Origin: Branchiostoma floridae
Lineage: Eukaryota > Chordata > Leptocardii > Amphioxiformes > Branchiostomatidae
Assembly: GCF_000003815.2 (NCBI RefSeq)
Contig: NC_049996.1
Location: 6,557,731 to 6,621,730, forward strand
Direction: 5' to 3'
DNA length: 64,000 nucleotides
The translations under genes and the position numbers were made by a program. Of this stretch, positions 30,401-41,384 are shown piece after piece; the stretch's first letter is position 1; each line of letters starts with the position of its first letter. The notes beneath the pieces are model-generated. The model saw only the letters and a list, made by a program, of their open reading frames with translations. It ran no database searches and was not told where the DNA came from.

Positions 30401-30965
30401 GCCCAAAATCAAACCTCACCACCAGGACACCACCAACAACTCACGTACCAAATAGCAACACAATGGCACCTTGCGTTCCGGAGATACAGCGCACGCCCCG
30501 TGCCCGCACAAAAGGTAACCTAAAATGTCAAGTTCAAGCACCAAGGGCGCCAAAATCAAAATTGAGAATTATTCACCCATCGCGACACATGTGCCAAATA
30601 TCATCGCGCCAGCACCAACCGTTCAGAAGATATAACTCCGGAAATACCCCTCCCGGACACAAAATTCGACCTGCCGGGTCAAGTTCAAACGCGGCAAGGC
30701 CCAAAGTCAATCCTAGGCAACAGGCAACAACCCCCCACCCATGCACCAAAAATCGTTGCAATCGCGCGTATCGTTCCGGACACACAGCGCCAAAAGTGCC
30801 CCCAAAACACCAAAAATGCCACCTGCAATGTCAAGTTCAAACGCCAGGAGGCCCAAAATCAAACCTGAGTGTCAGGCCACCACCCCCAACCCACGTACCA
30901 AAAACCGTCGTGCTCGCACCATCCGTTCTCGAGATACAGCGCCCTAAATCCCCAGCTTCCAAATT
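30381..30965 (+). repeat. diverged tandem repeat of about 150 bp, four units
   Basis: Units begin TCAAGTTCAA at 30381, 30528, 30679 and 30831 (spacing 147, 151, 152). Each contains GGCCCAAA(A/G)TCAA, a C-rich ACCCA(C/T)(G/A)(T/C)ACCAAA phrase and a GATACAGCGCC-like end. The long plus-strand frame 30241-31047 (268 codons, rich in P, T, Q and K) follows the repeat and has no domain. I regard it as non-coding. Confidence 0.75.
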
Positions 30966-31249
30966 TTCCCACGCCCGTGAAAACCATACCTGCATACATG
31001 CAGGTAAAAACTACATCTTAGAATTAGATATCTATAGCAAACAGTGAAACACGTAGCCAGAATTTCTCCTTAGCGCCAGCGACCTATCTATATATGTTTA
31101 TACGATCAAATATCTAACCTGGAAGTGACCGCTGCCCTGTGATCGCCCTGGGCTTCCAAAATTTTCATTCCGTTCATGTCACATGTGAACTGAAGCAGCA
31201 TTATTATGTGGGCGAAGCCACACATTTAGTTTTTCCTCAGATATTTGCA

Positions 31250-31531
31250 TATTCCACCCGGAAATCAGAAAGAATGGAAGCTGTAAACATGTACTCCACG
31301 TTTCAAGCTATTTGATTGGCTTGAAGTCTCACTTTCTCGGTTTTACGTCAGAGGTGAACCTATCAAGGCACAGAACACAATCGGCATCGAGTTTAACAAT
31401 AGCCAATCAGAACTCAGAAAAAATGGAAGCTGTAAACATATACTCCGCGTTTCCAGCTTTTTGATTGGAATAAAGTCGCGGACTGTCTCGGGTGTACGCA
31501 GAGGTGAACCAATCAACGCACATAACACAAA
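31250..31531 (+). promoter_or_regulatory. duplicated CCAAT-box-rich segment
   Basis: Two units of about 170 bp share ATGGAAGCTGTAAACAT, (A/G)TACTCC(A/G)CGTTTC, TTTGATTGG and AGAGGTGAACC(A/T)ATCAA. They contain ATTGG/CCAAT motifs near 31313, 31391, 31462 and 31509 on both strands, as in many metazoan promoters. The second unit runs straight into an ATG at 31532. The promoter function is inference. Confidence 0.35.
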
Positions 31532-31693
31532 ATGGCATTCGGCCAGTTTGATAATACTATAGCAGCTGAGACGACCAAACAGGCGCTCAAGGAAGAAGTT
31601 GCCCGCCATGGAATGAACGAGATTGATAAATTTTCACACAAAAACATTATCTTCAGAAAATTGGACCTTGGAATCTTGCAAATTCAACGGTGA
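31532..31693 (+). CDS. small open reading frame after CCAAT boxes
   Basis: A 53-residue frame starts MAFGQFDNTIAAETTKQALK and ends GILQIQR with a TGA overlapping a weak CG|GTGAAC donor-like site. The composition is protein-like and helical, but I do not recognise it. It might be a first coding exon whose partners are disrupted by the LINEs downstream, or a chance frame. Confidence 0.25.
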   Translation: MAFGQFDNTIAAETTKQALKEEVARHGMNEIDKFSHKNIIFRKLDLGILQIQR

Positions 31694-32945
31694 ACGGACG
31701 TGTTCAAGCCACGCAATACATTTCTATACGTGTTAAAACGTGCGCCTGTAACATATTGTAGCACTGGCACAGTGGTATTATTCACGCGTGGTAAATCAAC
31801 GCTCCGGGATCGAATCCGTGGATAGATTTAATTTTTTTTTTTTTGCTGCATTTTCGCGAAAATGTTGCCTTTTTTTATGCTTCTTTTCTTGTGATTTTTG
31901 CTGCATTTTCCCTTCGGCCACATTCTGCATTTTTTCTTCAAAATTGCCTTTCTACGCCGTTTCAGAGACCGGGTCCACATCCTGGATATCCAAGACACGG
32001 CCAGGTCTGCTTGGGCCTCGTTCTGGATATCCATGATGTGGACCGGGCATTGTATGGCAAAGGGACGACATCTGGATGCTATTAAGTTATATAATTAACA
32101 TGTAACTAGAATGTGTCGCTACACGGAAAACAACAGTGATTTTATCCCATCTTGACTGCTATTTGTTACATCATTACGCAAAAGGCATTTGGGGCCTGAT
32201 GCGTACTAAGTAACATGTGAACATCGAAGTATCCTTATCGACCATTCGTTTAAGTTCTGTAACACCATGAGCTGAATAAATTCTACATAAACCTCTTGCA
32301 GGGAGATACAAGGATGGCGGCCTTCTGACTACAAAAACAACATGCAAGATAGTCTCCGCCCTTGAAAACAGGAAGCTCCACCCCCAAATACACGTTCTAG
32401 ATAAACACCGTTGTTTATGCAAGATGCGTTCTATTTTGGCCATGTTCTGGATATCCAGTAATTATGCGGCCTAAACCGGGTTCTAGATAGTGACGTGTTT
32501 TGGATGCAACAACCCCCCTGTAGGCTTCTGGTTTGAGGCCAGAGCTGAGGCCGCTAATTAACTACTAGTAATGTAATCTGCGCTCACATGCTTCCATTTA
32601 TACTATATCCCCTAACGTTGCAAAATTGGGCATAGTCTGTTGTCCTTCAGGTAGCCCTTGAGCTGAGGCGCAATAGGCAGGCAGGTACTCCAACAGCTCA
32701 TGATGAATTGGCTTGTGAAGCTGAGCGTCGCCATCACGCCAAGATGGGGAGGGCACGGTATGGGATCACTGTGTAATCACGATTTCTCTACAGAAGTACA
32801 TCTACAAGCCGTCTGAAAGCCCCACTCTGTCGCCCGAGTCATAAACACGTCCACATCACATAGACAGGAGGCATATAGACAGGCCTGTACGTAAAAATTC
32901 ACACGTTCTTCTCCCAGATCTTCTCTCATCCCTGCTAGCGTCACT
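31694..32945. other. no gene; short inverted repeat and LINE 5' region
   Basis: Around 31970-32046, CCGGGTCCACATCCTGGATA and its inverse near TGGATATCCATGATGTGGAC form an imperfect palindrome. The part just before 32946 probably belongs to the 5' untranslated region of the LINE, whose start I could not fix. Confidence 0.35.
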
Positions 32946-34256
32946 ATGTCCAAGAATTTTTTCCGTCAAATTCAAACTGTTTATGGCTACCGTCCGAGAG
33001 CTCCGGGGAACCAACCCCCCTTCATATGCAAATCTTGGCATGTCAAGCAGCCAGTTGAGCGCAAAGTAGTAACTAGACCCACACCATCTCAGTCAGACTT
33101 TGCCGTGCCAACAATCATGCTTAGTAACGCCAGATCACTTCGCAACAAATTAGAAGAACTTCAATGCGTACTGAACAACAACTCAGTCCAGATCGCAGTA
33201 ATCAGTGAGACTTGGTTTACGCCTGACCAACCACTGGAGACGATGGATATTGACGGCTTCACGCTTTTCTCTAAATCCCGAAGAAACAAAACGGGCGGCG
33301 GGGTTGCTGTCTACGTAAAGGATAACTTACACGCCCGCCAACTGGATATGGATGTCCTTTTGGAACTAGAATGTACCTTGGTCTATGTGAGACCAGAAAG
33401 ACTTCCACGCGAAATCTCCGGACTTGCAGTTTGCGCGGTGTACCTCCCTCCCGATTCTCCACACCAGGACGTCCTACGCGAACATTTGATCACGTCCGTC
33501 GACCAATTACGCGCCAGGTACCCTGATATTGGCTTCCATATTGGTGGTGACTTCAACAGAATGGATACACAAATTCTCTGCAACAACACCAGTATGAAAC
33601 AGATCGTCAGAACCCCCACCAGACAGGACGCCATACTGGACCTCATAATCACCAATGTTGGTCGATTCTACAAACCATGTACCACCATCGCACCCCTGGG
33701 AATGAGTGACCATATGACAGTGTTACTTCAACCAAAACAACACGTTAAGTCTAACAAGATGACAAAAACGACAGTACGCCCTATGCCAGATTCAAGAATC
33801 CGTTCTTTCGGCGCGTGGATTTCATCACACAACTGGGAAGAAATCACACGAGAAAGAGAAAGTCAAGCCAAAACCACTGCGCTATATAACACTCTACACC
33901 AAAAGATCAGCGAGTTCTTCCCCACTCGAGACATCAAACTCCATGTGAAGGATAAGCCATGGATGACACCAGAAATTAAATCCCTGATATGCCGGCGCCA
34001 GGAAGCATTCAAGCAAGGCAAAACTTCCAAGTGGAAAGCACTGCGAAACAAAATACAGACAAGCATAAAGAGAAGAAGACAGTCTTTCTACAGCAACAAT
34101 GTGGAGAAGCTTCGGAAGCAAGACCCAGCAAACTGGCACAGAAACATCAAAACAATGGTCAACATGGGCAATGCAAAGCAAAGCCAACAATCCACATCGA
34201 TGGCATCTCACCAGACGAAACTAAAGCGCCTGCAGACGCCATTAACAGCACCTTGA
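32946..34256 (+). pseudogene. LINE ORF2, endonuclease part
   Basis: An open frame of 436 codons with an exonuclease-endonuclease-phosphatase fold. The metal- and DNA-binding motifs look intact (E in SETWF, GGDFN, terminal SDH). The true coding frame leaves this reading frame near 34180, and the last 25 or so residues are out of frame. Confidence 0.85.
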
Positions 34257-35539
34257 GTAAGATAACACAGGGATTACCTCCATTGGACTTGAGCCGTCTC
34301 CCCGCATTCCTCCCTTCATTCCAACCTCCGCAGGTGAACGTATGGGAGATGTGGCACAAACTACAAAATGTAAGCATCCGGAAGGCAACCGGCCCTGACA
34401 ACATCTCCTGTCGCCTAATAAAAGAATTTGCGTTTGAGCTTAGCCAGCCGCTCACCGACATTCTAAACACATCGTTGTCCGAGGGCCGTTTACCGTGTGA
34501 ATGGCGAGAAGCGACAGTTATCCCAGTACCTAAATCAAAACCTTCAACTGTGGATGAGCTAAGGCCTGTCTCACTAACGTCTGTACTAGCGAAGGTATGC
34601 GAAAGTTTCATCTCCACGTGGGCTATGTCGGACATCATCAATAACATAAACCCTAACCAGTTCGGCGGCTTACCAGGAAGATCGACGACTCACTGTTTAG
34701 TGAGGATCCTACATCAACTCAGTAAGGCCTCCGACCGAGCAGGGTCAATAAGCACTGTAGTCCTAACTGATTTCTCGAAGGCGTTTGATCGCGTAGACCA
34801 TACCACCGCGATAACGAGACTACACGAGCTTGGCTGCAGACCGTCATTGTTACCCTGGATCTGCGACTTCCTATCTGGTAGGAAACAACGCGTATCCTAC
34901 CAAAACACTTACTCAGAGTGGGAAGTACTCACATGCGGTTTACCTCAAGGCACAGTCTTGGCGCCCATCATCTTTATCGCCCTAATCAACAGCTCCACAA
35001 AGGACTCGAGGGCAGATAACTGTAAATTCGTAGACAACCTCACCCTCCTAGAGAGCAGACTCATCCGCCAACCCTCCCTCCTACAAGACGACCTAAACTC
35101 ACTAGACCGGTGGACCACAGAATGTTCAATGAAATTACATCCTGCGAAATGCAAGGCGATGCACGTCTTTTTCACTAGAACACCGCCCCCACTCCCACCT
35201 CTCCATATCAGCGGCCGAGACCTCCAGATTGTGCGCGTTGCCAAGTTACTGGGAGTATGGGTACAGGCTGACCTGAAATGGGCCACACATGTCACTCACA
35301 TCAACAAACAGAGCTCAAAGCGCCTTTTCCTCTTAAGACAACTAAAGAAGTTCCACCTCCCCCAGGAAGACCTTCTAGCAGTGTACACATGCTATGTTCG
35401 GCCGCTCCTCGAATACACTGCACCCGCCTGGAGTCCAGGTCTCACCAGTACCCAAGCATCACAACTTGAGAACATACAACGTCGTGCATGCCGCACAATT
35501 CTAGGCAAGCACTACTCCTCCCACTTAGAGGCCTGCTAA
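34190..35539 (+). pseudogene. LINE ORF2, reverse transcriptase part
   Basis: The frame holding the reverse transcriptase is open from 33989, but real coding begins after the frameshift near 34180. The second catalytic aspartate of the FxDD box is asparagine, which should abolish polymerase activity. The frame stops at 35539, about 73 codons before its natural end. Confidence 0.87.
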
Positions 35540-35996
35540 CAACTCAACCTCCCGACACTTGAGGCGAGACGGACCCTGTTATGTAGAAAGTTCGGACTCA
35601 GACTGTTAAACTCTCCCCTCTACCGTGACTGGCTTCCACCGTCCCATGGCGAGATCAGCGGCCGTCTCACCAGAACTTGTAACAACCTAAACTCTGTTCT
35701 CACTAGAACTGTCTGGTACCATAACAGCAGCATTCCTTTCCTCGTCAGACTGCTACAGTAAATTCATCCTAGTACTGATGCAAAAGCACATCTGAATTCC
35801 GAACTGACCTGGTTGCTGCTCTTTACCCACTGCGTATGTACCTTAGTGCAATATGATGGAAAATCACGATTAATTGAATGTGCAATATTAGTTTTTAATC
35901 GCGTAATTCATTTATAGATATTTTAAATCTTGCTTCTTATCTTAATGTGCTAGGAATTGTATCGTTTATATTATCTATATTATTATTTATCCAACA

Positions 35997-36701
35997 GGCA
36001 TAGATATAGCAATCCGCATAGTTAAGTACTGGCTACGCCTTAAACAGTTAGATTACTCTACACACCCTTTACAAATAGACGCACTACTCTGTCAACAAAA
36101 TGTACCTTTAAACAATCATAAGAAAACTTGGCTCCAACATGTAAAACAAATACTTGATGATAATGGTTATTCCTATCTATAGAACTATGCTCACTCTAGA
36201 ATAGACAACAAACATATTTGTACATTGTTAAGGAAAAGACTGTCAGACGTGTATGTCCAAACCTTTTTCCAGCAATTGTCTAAAGATAACGGCAAACTAA
36301 GATTTTACAAACATATCAAAACCGAATATGCCATGGAAACCTATCTATACCAGAACGACACTGACAAGAGATCCAATGTATGTAAGATAAGAATCAGTGC
36401 TCACTCACTAGAGATAGAAAAGGGTCGTTATAAAAAAGTGCCAGTTCAAGATAGATTGTGTAAATACTGTGCGACGGATGCAGTGGAAGATGAAATACAC
36501 TTTATATGTAACTGCCCCCATTATGAGGACGAAAGAAACAACCTTTTTGACACAATCAAAACAATATTTCCAACTTTTCACCAGTTAGTAGATCTAAAAA
36601 AAACTATATTTCTGTTAAAATCACAGAATCCACTAATCATTAAAGAAGTGGGACTTTTCACCAGCCACTGCCTCCAAAGAAGAAGTCAAACCACCCAGTA
36701 A
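35997..36701 (+). pseudogene. 5'-truncated second LINE, C-terminal fragment
   Basis: One frame from 35997 reads IDIAIRIVKYWLRL, then W(x)QHVKQIL, a TAG at 36180, and then KIRISAHSLEIEKGRYKKVP and a zinc-knuckle-like CKYC...HFICNCPHY. This is the C-terminal end of another non-LTR retrotransposon family, different from the CR1-like element just upstream. The 3' region to about 36920 is AT-rich and ends near AATAAACC. Confidence 0.75.
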
Positions 36702-36920
36702 AGAAAGTAGAAGCATGTACATAGATAGCTGACGTGTGTGTATTTAGAATAGACACTTGTTACTTTTCACTGTCTGTATCATTGCAATTAGCCTACGGGC
36801 ATGGATTTGCAAATAAATTATTATATTGTATGAAGTGATAACTGTGCTGAATGTAATGCCATTACCTCAATTCAGCTGCAAGGCTGCGATTCGTATGACA
36901 TGCTTGCCAAATAAACCATT

Positions 36921-37265
36921 ATATAAACAAAAAGATGTACAAGGCACTTTCAACGTACATAGGAGATTCGCCGGGGAGGACTAAAAGGTTACCAACTTAC
37001 TATACACGAATGTGCAAAGCACCAGAGATCAAGCACCAAGGAGTAACAATCACATGAGAAGCACCTAGATGGGAATGGTACCTGGAGTCCACGTCTAGCG
37101 AAGAAATAGACGTAAAACAAGGACAACAACAACAACAACAACATATTTTTTAACAGGAATGTAGTTTTTTGGAGGTCTACTAGCTGGTGAAAGGTTGGAA
37201 ATATTGTTTTGATTGTGTCAAAAATATATATTACATTAGATTAAGTTAATGTTATAGCCTCATTA
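36921..37265. other. no gene; short CAA microsatellite
   Basis: (CAA)n lies at 37126-37143. Otherwise there is no recognisable feature between the LINE remnant and the palindrome-array transposon. Confidence 0.35.
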
Positions 37266-37274
37266 CTCATTGGG

Positions 37275-38563
37275 GCAAGTATACCGAAGTCACGGGTTCC
37301 GCACTGGGCGCCCAGTGCGGAATTCGTGGAGAAACTGGCGTCGGCACTCGGGGCCCAGTACGGAAGAAACTTCCGCCCAGGAATTCCAGTGCGGAACGGC
37401 TTTGTTCGAGTGCTGAAGACCCGTCAGCACTGGAATTCCAGAGCTACACCTTGTCTCGGCACTCGTTTTCCAGTGCCGAACTCCGCCCAGCACTCGGTTT
37501 CTAGTGCCGAACTCCGCCCAGCACTCGGTTTCTAGTGCTGATCTCCGCTCAGCACTCTGTTTCTAGTGCTGAAGGGTGGTTCAAAGGTCGTTCAGCACTG
37601 GTTACCCAGTGCGGAGGTCTTTGAGCACTGGATAACCGAGTGCCGATCTACCTAAGTCACGGGTTCCGCACTGGGATTTCTAGTGCTCGGTGATTTTTCG
37701 GCACTAGAGGCCGAGTGCTAAGACCACTTCGGCACTAGAAGCCGAGTGCTACTATCATTTTAAGACCGTCAGCACTGGGTTTCCAGTGCTCGCGTCCAAA
37801 TTGTTACTCAAAAACATAGTTGACATGCAGCAGCGCCTACTCACCTTCAGACGGTCACTTACTCGGTATTTTAAAATCAATTTTGCCCTAGTCTTGTCTC
37901 TGTCGGAACTCGAAACAGCATGTGTGTATCATACGCTACATCCTACATGTAACGGTGTGTTATATAGTGTATATGTATATGATGACCTCATGTCAACAGT
38001 GTGTCAGCTTCGTTCCCTTTTTCTAAATTTCACGAAGATAAAATGCCAATAAATTACAGCTCCCTTTGTCGTGTTTGAGTTGCAGACTACTTTCAGCCAA
38101 TCAATCGTTCGCATGCATCACTTGTTGATGCGTGGCGGCTACAGACAGTTTAGACAGTTCTACTTTGGTCACGAAAAGAAAGATAATTGATATGTACTGT
38201 TCTTTGAAAACCCGACACGGATATTTCCTCCCATACGCAGCACTCACGGTTTCAAGTGCGGAATATTTGTCGTCACTGGTTTTCCTGTGCGGAACATTTG
38301 TCGTCACTGGTTTTCCTGTGCGGAATATTTGTCGTCACTCGTTTTCTAGTGCGGAACGTTTGTGGTCACTCGTTTTCTAGTGCGGAAGGTAGTCTCAGCA
38401 CTCGGTTTCTAGTGGTGAATCGGGGGTTTTCAGTGCTGAAGTCGACTCACCACTGGACACCTAGTGCGGACGTAACGTCGGCACTAGACTTCTAGTGCGG
38501 AAGGCCCCTTCCACACTAGACACCGAGTGCTGAGAGAGGAACCCGTGACTTCGGTAGTTTTGC
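37275..38563. mobile_element. 1.29-kb palindrome-array DNA transposon, second copy type, with 9-bp duplication
   Basis: The ends GCAAGTATACCGAAGTCACG and (inverse right end) GCAAAACTACCGAAGTCACG are inverted repeats. The nine bases CTCATTGGG lie on both sides (37266-37274 and 38564-38572). As in 761-2031, two blocks of short quasi-palindromes (about 37300-37795 and 38238-38535, some 25 units with half-sites such as CAGCACTCGG and CTAGTGCCGA) surround a core of about 440 bp without palindromes. The units are more varied than in the first element. No transposase is encoded. Confidence 0.85.
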
Positions 38564-38572
38564 CTCATTGGG

Positions 38573-38852
38573 TACCTAATTGCTGGCAAAATACACCAGA
38601 TCAGATTATATTTGCTGGTGTGTTACACCGAAGGGCGGTTATACCGGCTATATAGATACAGATACAGATATACTGATAAAAGCTCCTTGATACTAGATAC
38701 AGATTTGTTATTATAAATATTTTGTCTAGAACGTTCATCACGTTACTTCGCCTGTCTTGGATACCTCTAGGGACTGCATTTTATTATTAATACCTCACCG
38801 AGATCACAAGAAAGAATGTTGTCAATAAAACTGTGTACCTTTCTTATCACAG
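38573..38852. other. no feature besides a GATA-rich run
   Basis: A TAGATACAGATACAGATAT run near 38649-38670 and nothing else recognisable. It ends in a polypyrimidine tract and a good acceptor (TTTCTTATCACAG) leading to the exon-like segment. Confidence 0.3.
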
Positions 38853-39052
38853 GGCCGAACTCGTCTTCTTCAACTGGGGAAAATTTCAAATCCAGGGACA
38901 CCATCGGCATCCTAGGGACGGCCTCCATCTTGGCTATTGTAATGACGTCATGGTCATCTGGTACCGTAATGCGGCAAAGAGGGAATACGACACACGTTGT
39001 ATTGCGGCAGTAAGGATTACGACAGTTGTACGTCGCCGTATAGAGGCCTTAG
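38853..39052 (+). CDS. exon-like coding segment, possibly the end of an SGNH-hydrolase-like domain
   Basis: A clear acceptor at 38852 and a donor at TTAG|GTAGAT bound 200 bp coding for AELVFFNWGKFQIQGHHRHP, then RDGLHLGYCNDVMVIWYRNA and basic residues. The DGLH matches the DxxH catalytic block of SGNH/GDSL hydrolases, which also occur in some retroelement proteins. The frame stays open to 39207. I do not recognise the gene; it may be the first exon of the locus that continues to 44048, or a transposon remnant. Confidence 0.35.
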
Positions 39053-39339
39053 GTAGATCTCACAGAAAACGGTATAGTAAAGCCGGGATGCGTTATATCA
39101 GCCTAAAAAAAGGTTCCCCGTTCTTGGAAGGGGTTAATAAATCACGAGGAACTACTTTTGAAAGCTGGACCGCAGTTAGAAGTCATGTAATTACGCCTGA
39201 AAGTTGACCAATTTTCAGGGTTTTAGCGGTGCGTTTCGCTAGCCTATCTTCACTGTGCGCGCATTGGTTGATCCTGAATCACATGATTCTCACAACCATA
39301 TAAGTACAAGGGATGATCACCCTACTGCCTCTTGTTGGA

Positions 39340-40782
39340 TTCATCCGCAACGCCGAGGTCCCCTGGCGATGGACGACCAGGTCTCCGCCGCTTGCGGTTT
39401 CACGACCACGTTTCTCGCCGCCGGGCGGGTTTTGTGCCCGAGGAGCACGCAGTGTTGCAGCCTAGACTCCGGATTACCAGTGGGAGGAAGACAACTTCAG
39501 AGGTTCGGCTGTGCAGCAAGTAACGGCGGGGCGAGGGATCCAGAAGCTCCGGCGGACCTTGGGCAGACCCTCTCCACGCATCGAAAGGACGGAAGAGTCC
39601 TAGTGTTCTACCTAGTGGGGTCAAATTTCAGGACGGTGGATATACGGCAGGTTTGGGTGGAAAATGCGGTAACGTACGTTGTGGTATTTGTCGAATTCTG
39701 CTTTTCTGGGAACAATGGTTTGTGTGCCGTTTTGTTCACGTGTTGTTTTGCATATCTTTGGTGTCGAGCTTTCGCCTGGTTTGCACGTGCTTGATTTGCA
39801 TTTGCTTGCTTTTAGTTGACTGGGTATTTTGTCGATAAGCACACAGGGAGGCAGCATAGACTCCAGTTTGACGGAGGAAGACAATTTCTGAGGTTCAGCT
39901 GTGCAGCAAGTAACGGCGGGGCGATGGAACCAGAAGCTCCGGCAGACCTTGGGCAGACCATCTCCACGTAGCGAAAGGACGGACGAGTCCCACATAGTGG
40001 GGGGAAAACTTCAGGATGGCTGAGATATGGCAGGTTTGGGTGGAAAATGCGGTAACGTACGTTGTTGTATGTGTCGAATTCTGCTTTTCTGGGAACACTC
40101 GTTTGGGTGTCGTTGTTCACGTGTTGTTTTGCATATCTTTGGTGTCGGGTTTCTCCCGGTTTTTACTGCTTGATTTGCATTTGTTTGCCTTAGTTGACTG
40201 GGTGGGAATTTCATTATCTTTTGTTTGGAACGGAACGTAGGAGGTTTTGTTCTTAGGAAGGGAGGGAAACTCGTGACAGGATCCCCTTTTGTGACCACGT
40301 GAGGTGTGTGCCAGCGTGGCGGGTGAATGCTCGAGTTGGGTTTAGCTGCTTTACTGTAGGTTCAGAATTTGTGGTCTGAACGTGTTGTTTTCTTAGCAGC
40401 TCAGCCCGGATTCCAGCTCTCCCAGGCCGAGGAAGGCGACTACCACAGCGCGACTGAGATGCAGCAAGCTCTGACAGACTTTTGGCGGCCTCTTCACATA
40501 TTGAAAGGGCGGAACTTCGCGCGGAAGAGTCCTACCTGGCGGGTCGAAACGTCGGAATTTAAAGATACGGCAGGTTTGGGGCGAAAATGCGGTAACAAAC
40601 GTTTGTGTTTTTTTTGTCCAATTATGTTTTCCTGGGAACAATGGTTTGGGGTGGTTAATGTGTACACGTGTTGTTTTGCATATCTTTGGTGTCGGGCTTT
40701 CGCTCGGTTCGCTCGTGCTTGATTTGCATTTGCTTTGTCTTTAGTTGATACTTGTGTTCTAAACGTGTTGTTTTCTTAGCAG
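39340..40782 (+). repeat. repeated exon-plus-intron unit, about three copies
   Basis: A unit with a coding-like part followed by GGCAGGTTTGGG(T/G)(G/C)(G/A)AAAATGCG|GTAAC and then CACGTGTTGTTTTGCATATC occurs with donors near 39670, 40052 and 40592, and its beginning again at 40783. The third and fourth copies have an intact acceptor TTTTCTTAGCAG. In the first two copies the coding part has stops in all plus frames, so these look like decayed exon duplicates. Confidence 0.6.
40400..40591 (+). CDS. exon-like segment QPGFQLSQAEEGDYHSATEM
   Basis: 192 bp between acceptor TTTTCTTAGCAG and donor TGCG|GTAACA are open in one frame: QPGFQLSQAEEGDYHSATEM, QQALTDFWRPLHILKGRNFA and on to AGLGRKC. The same beginning is repeated at 40783. 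The family is unknown to me. Conservation of the coding part between the two copies favours real protein coding. Confidence 0.4.
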
Positions 40783-41000
40783 ATCAGCCCGGTTTCCAGC
40801 TCTCCTGTGCCGAGGAAGGTGACTACCACATCGCGACCGAGGTGCAGCAAGCTGCGACAGAGCGTTGGAGCCAGCAAGCCGAGCATTCCCAACACATACT
40901 GCAGTTCTTCGCGGCATCGACACTAGACGACGGCCGTCACGGAGCGCACGGCTTTGGTTTTTTCAGGGAGGCGTGCACGTTTTTGGTGACATCGATTTGA
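40783..41000 (+). CDS. exon-like segment QPGFQLSCAEEGDYHIATEV, diverging and ending in a stop
   Basis: After a TTTTCTTAGCAG acceptor the first 27 residues match the exon at 40400, then the sequence differs (SQHILQFFAASTLDDGRHGA and so on) and ends in TGA at 40998. It is either an alternative terminal exon or a duplicate with a new 3' part. Function unknown. Confidence 0.35.
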
Positions 41001-41129
41001 GGCGGGATTCCCCTCAGATATTTTGTCTTTATGTCTGTTGTTGCTGTTTTGAAGTGTTTGGTTTCCCTCTAATTAGGGATATTTTCTTTTACCGTTGTTG
41101 TTTGTAAAGTTTTGCTTGTGTTGACACAG

Positions 41130-41248
41130 TGACGGCGACACAGACCTGGACTATTAAGGAATGCAGTCGTCTAAGGAACCACAGCCTGGCAGCAGCGTTG
41201 GCAGTTTCTATCGCTGAGGGAAGTCTCCTTAAATCACGAGGAAAGAAG
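41130..41248 (+). CDS. exon-like segment TATQTWTIKECSRLRNHSLA
   Basis: 119 bp from the acceptor GTTGACACAG to the donor AAG|GTGTGT, phase 1 to phase 0, reading TATQTWTIKECSRLRNHSLA then AALAVSIAEGSLLKSRGKK. Its protein-like composition and matching splice signals support coding. It precedes the satellite, which would then lie in an intron. Confidence 0.4.
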
Positions 41249-41384
41249 GTGTGTTTTGGTCCGTTTTGTACTATATTTTGGAGAAAACAGCGCATGTACG
41301 GATCGTTCTCGGTCGCTCCTGCTTGGTGTTTGATGGTTCTTTTATACCGTGAGAACACCGAGTAGCGAGGTCCGGAGAGGTTTC

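Larger units (their letters stand above)
32946..35761 (+). mobile_element. CR1-like non-LTR retrotransposon (LINE), ORF2 inactivated
   Basis: ORF2 starts at or before 32946 with an AP-endonuclease-like domain: SNARSLRNK, VISETWF, GGDFN and SDH motifs in order. The reverse transcriptase follows from about 34190: KATGPDNI, RPVSLTS, DFSKAFDRVDH, LPQGTVLAPI. The catalytic box reads FVDN (35027-35038) where the family has an F/YxDD. There is one frameshift near 34175-34190 and a premature TAA at 35537-35539. The same frame then continues to a TAA at 35759 with the usual C-terminal LPTLEARRTLLCRKFGL and DWLPP. The damage implies a dead copy. CR1-superfamily placement rests on these motifs. Confidence 0.9.

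Noticed and set aside
30241-31047. 268-residue protein
   Set aside because: The frame follows four diverged tandem units of about 150 bp, has repeat-like composition and no domain; the translation repeats with the DNA.
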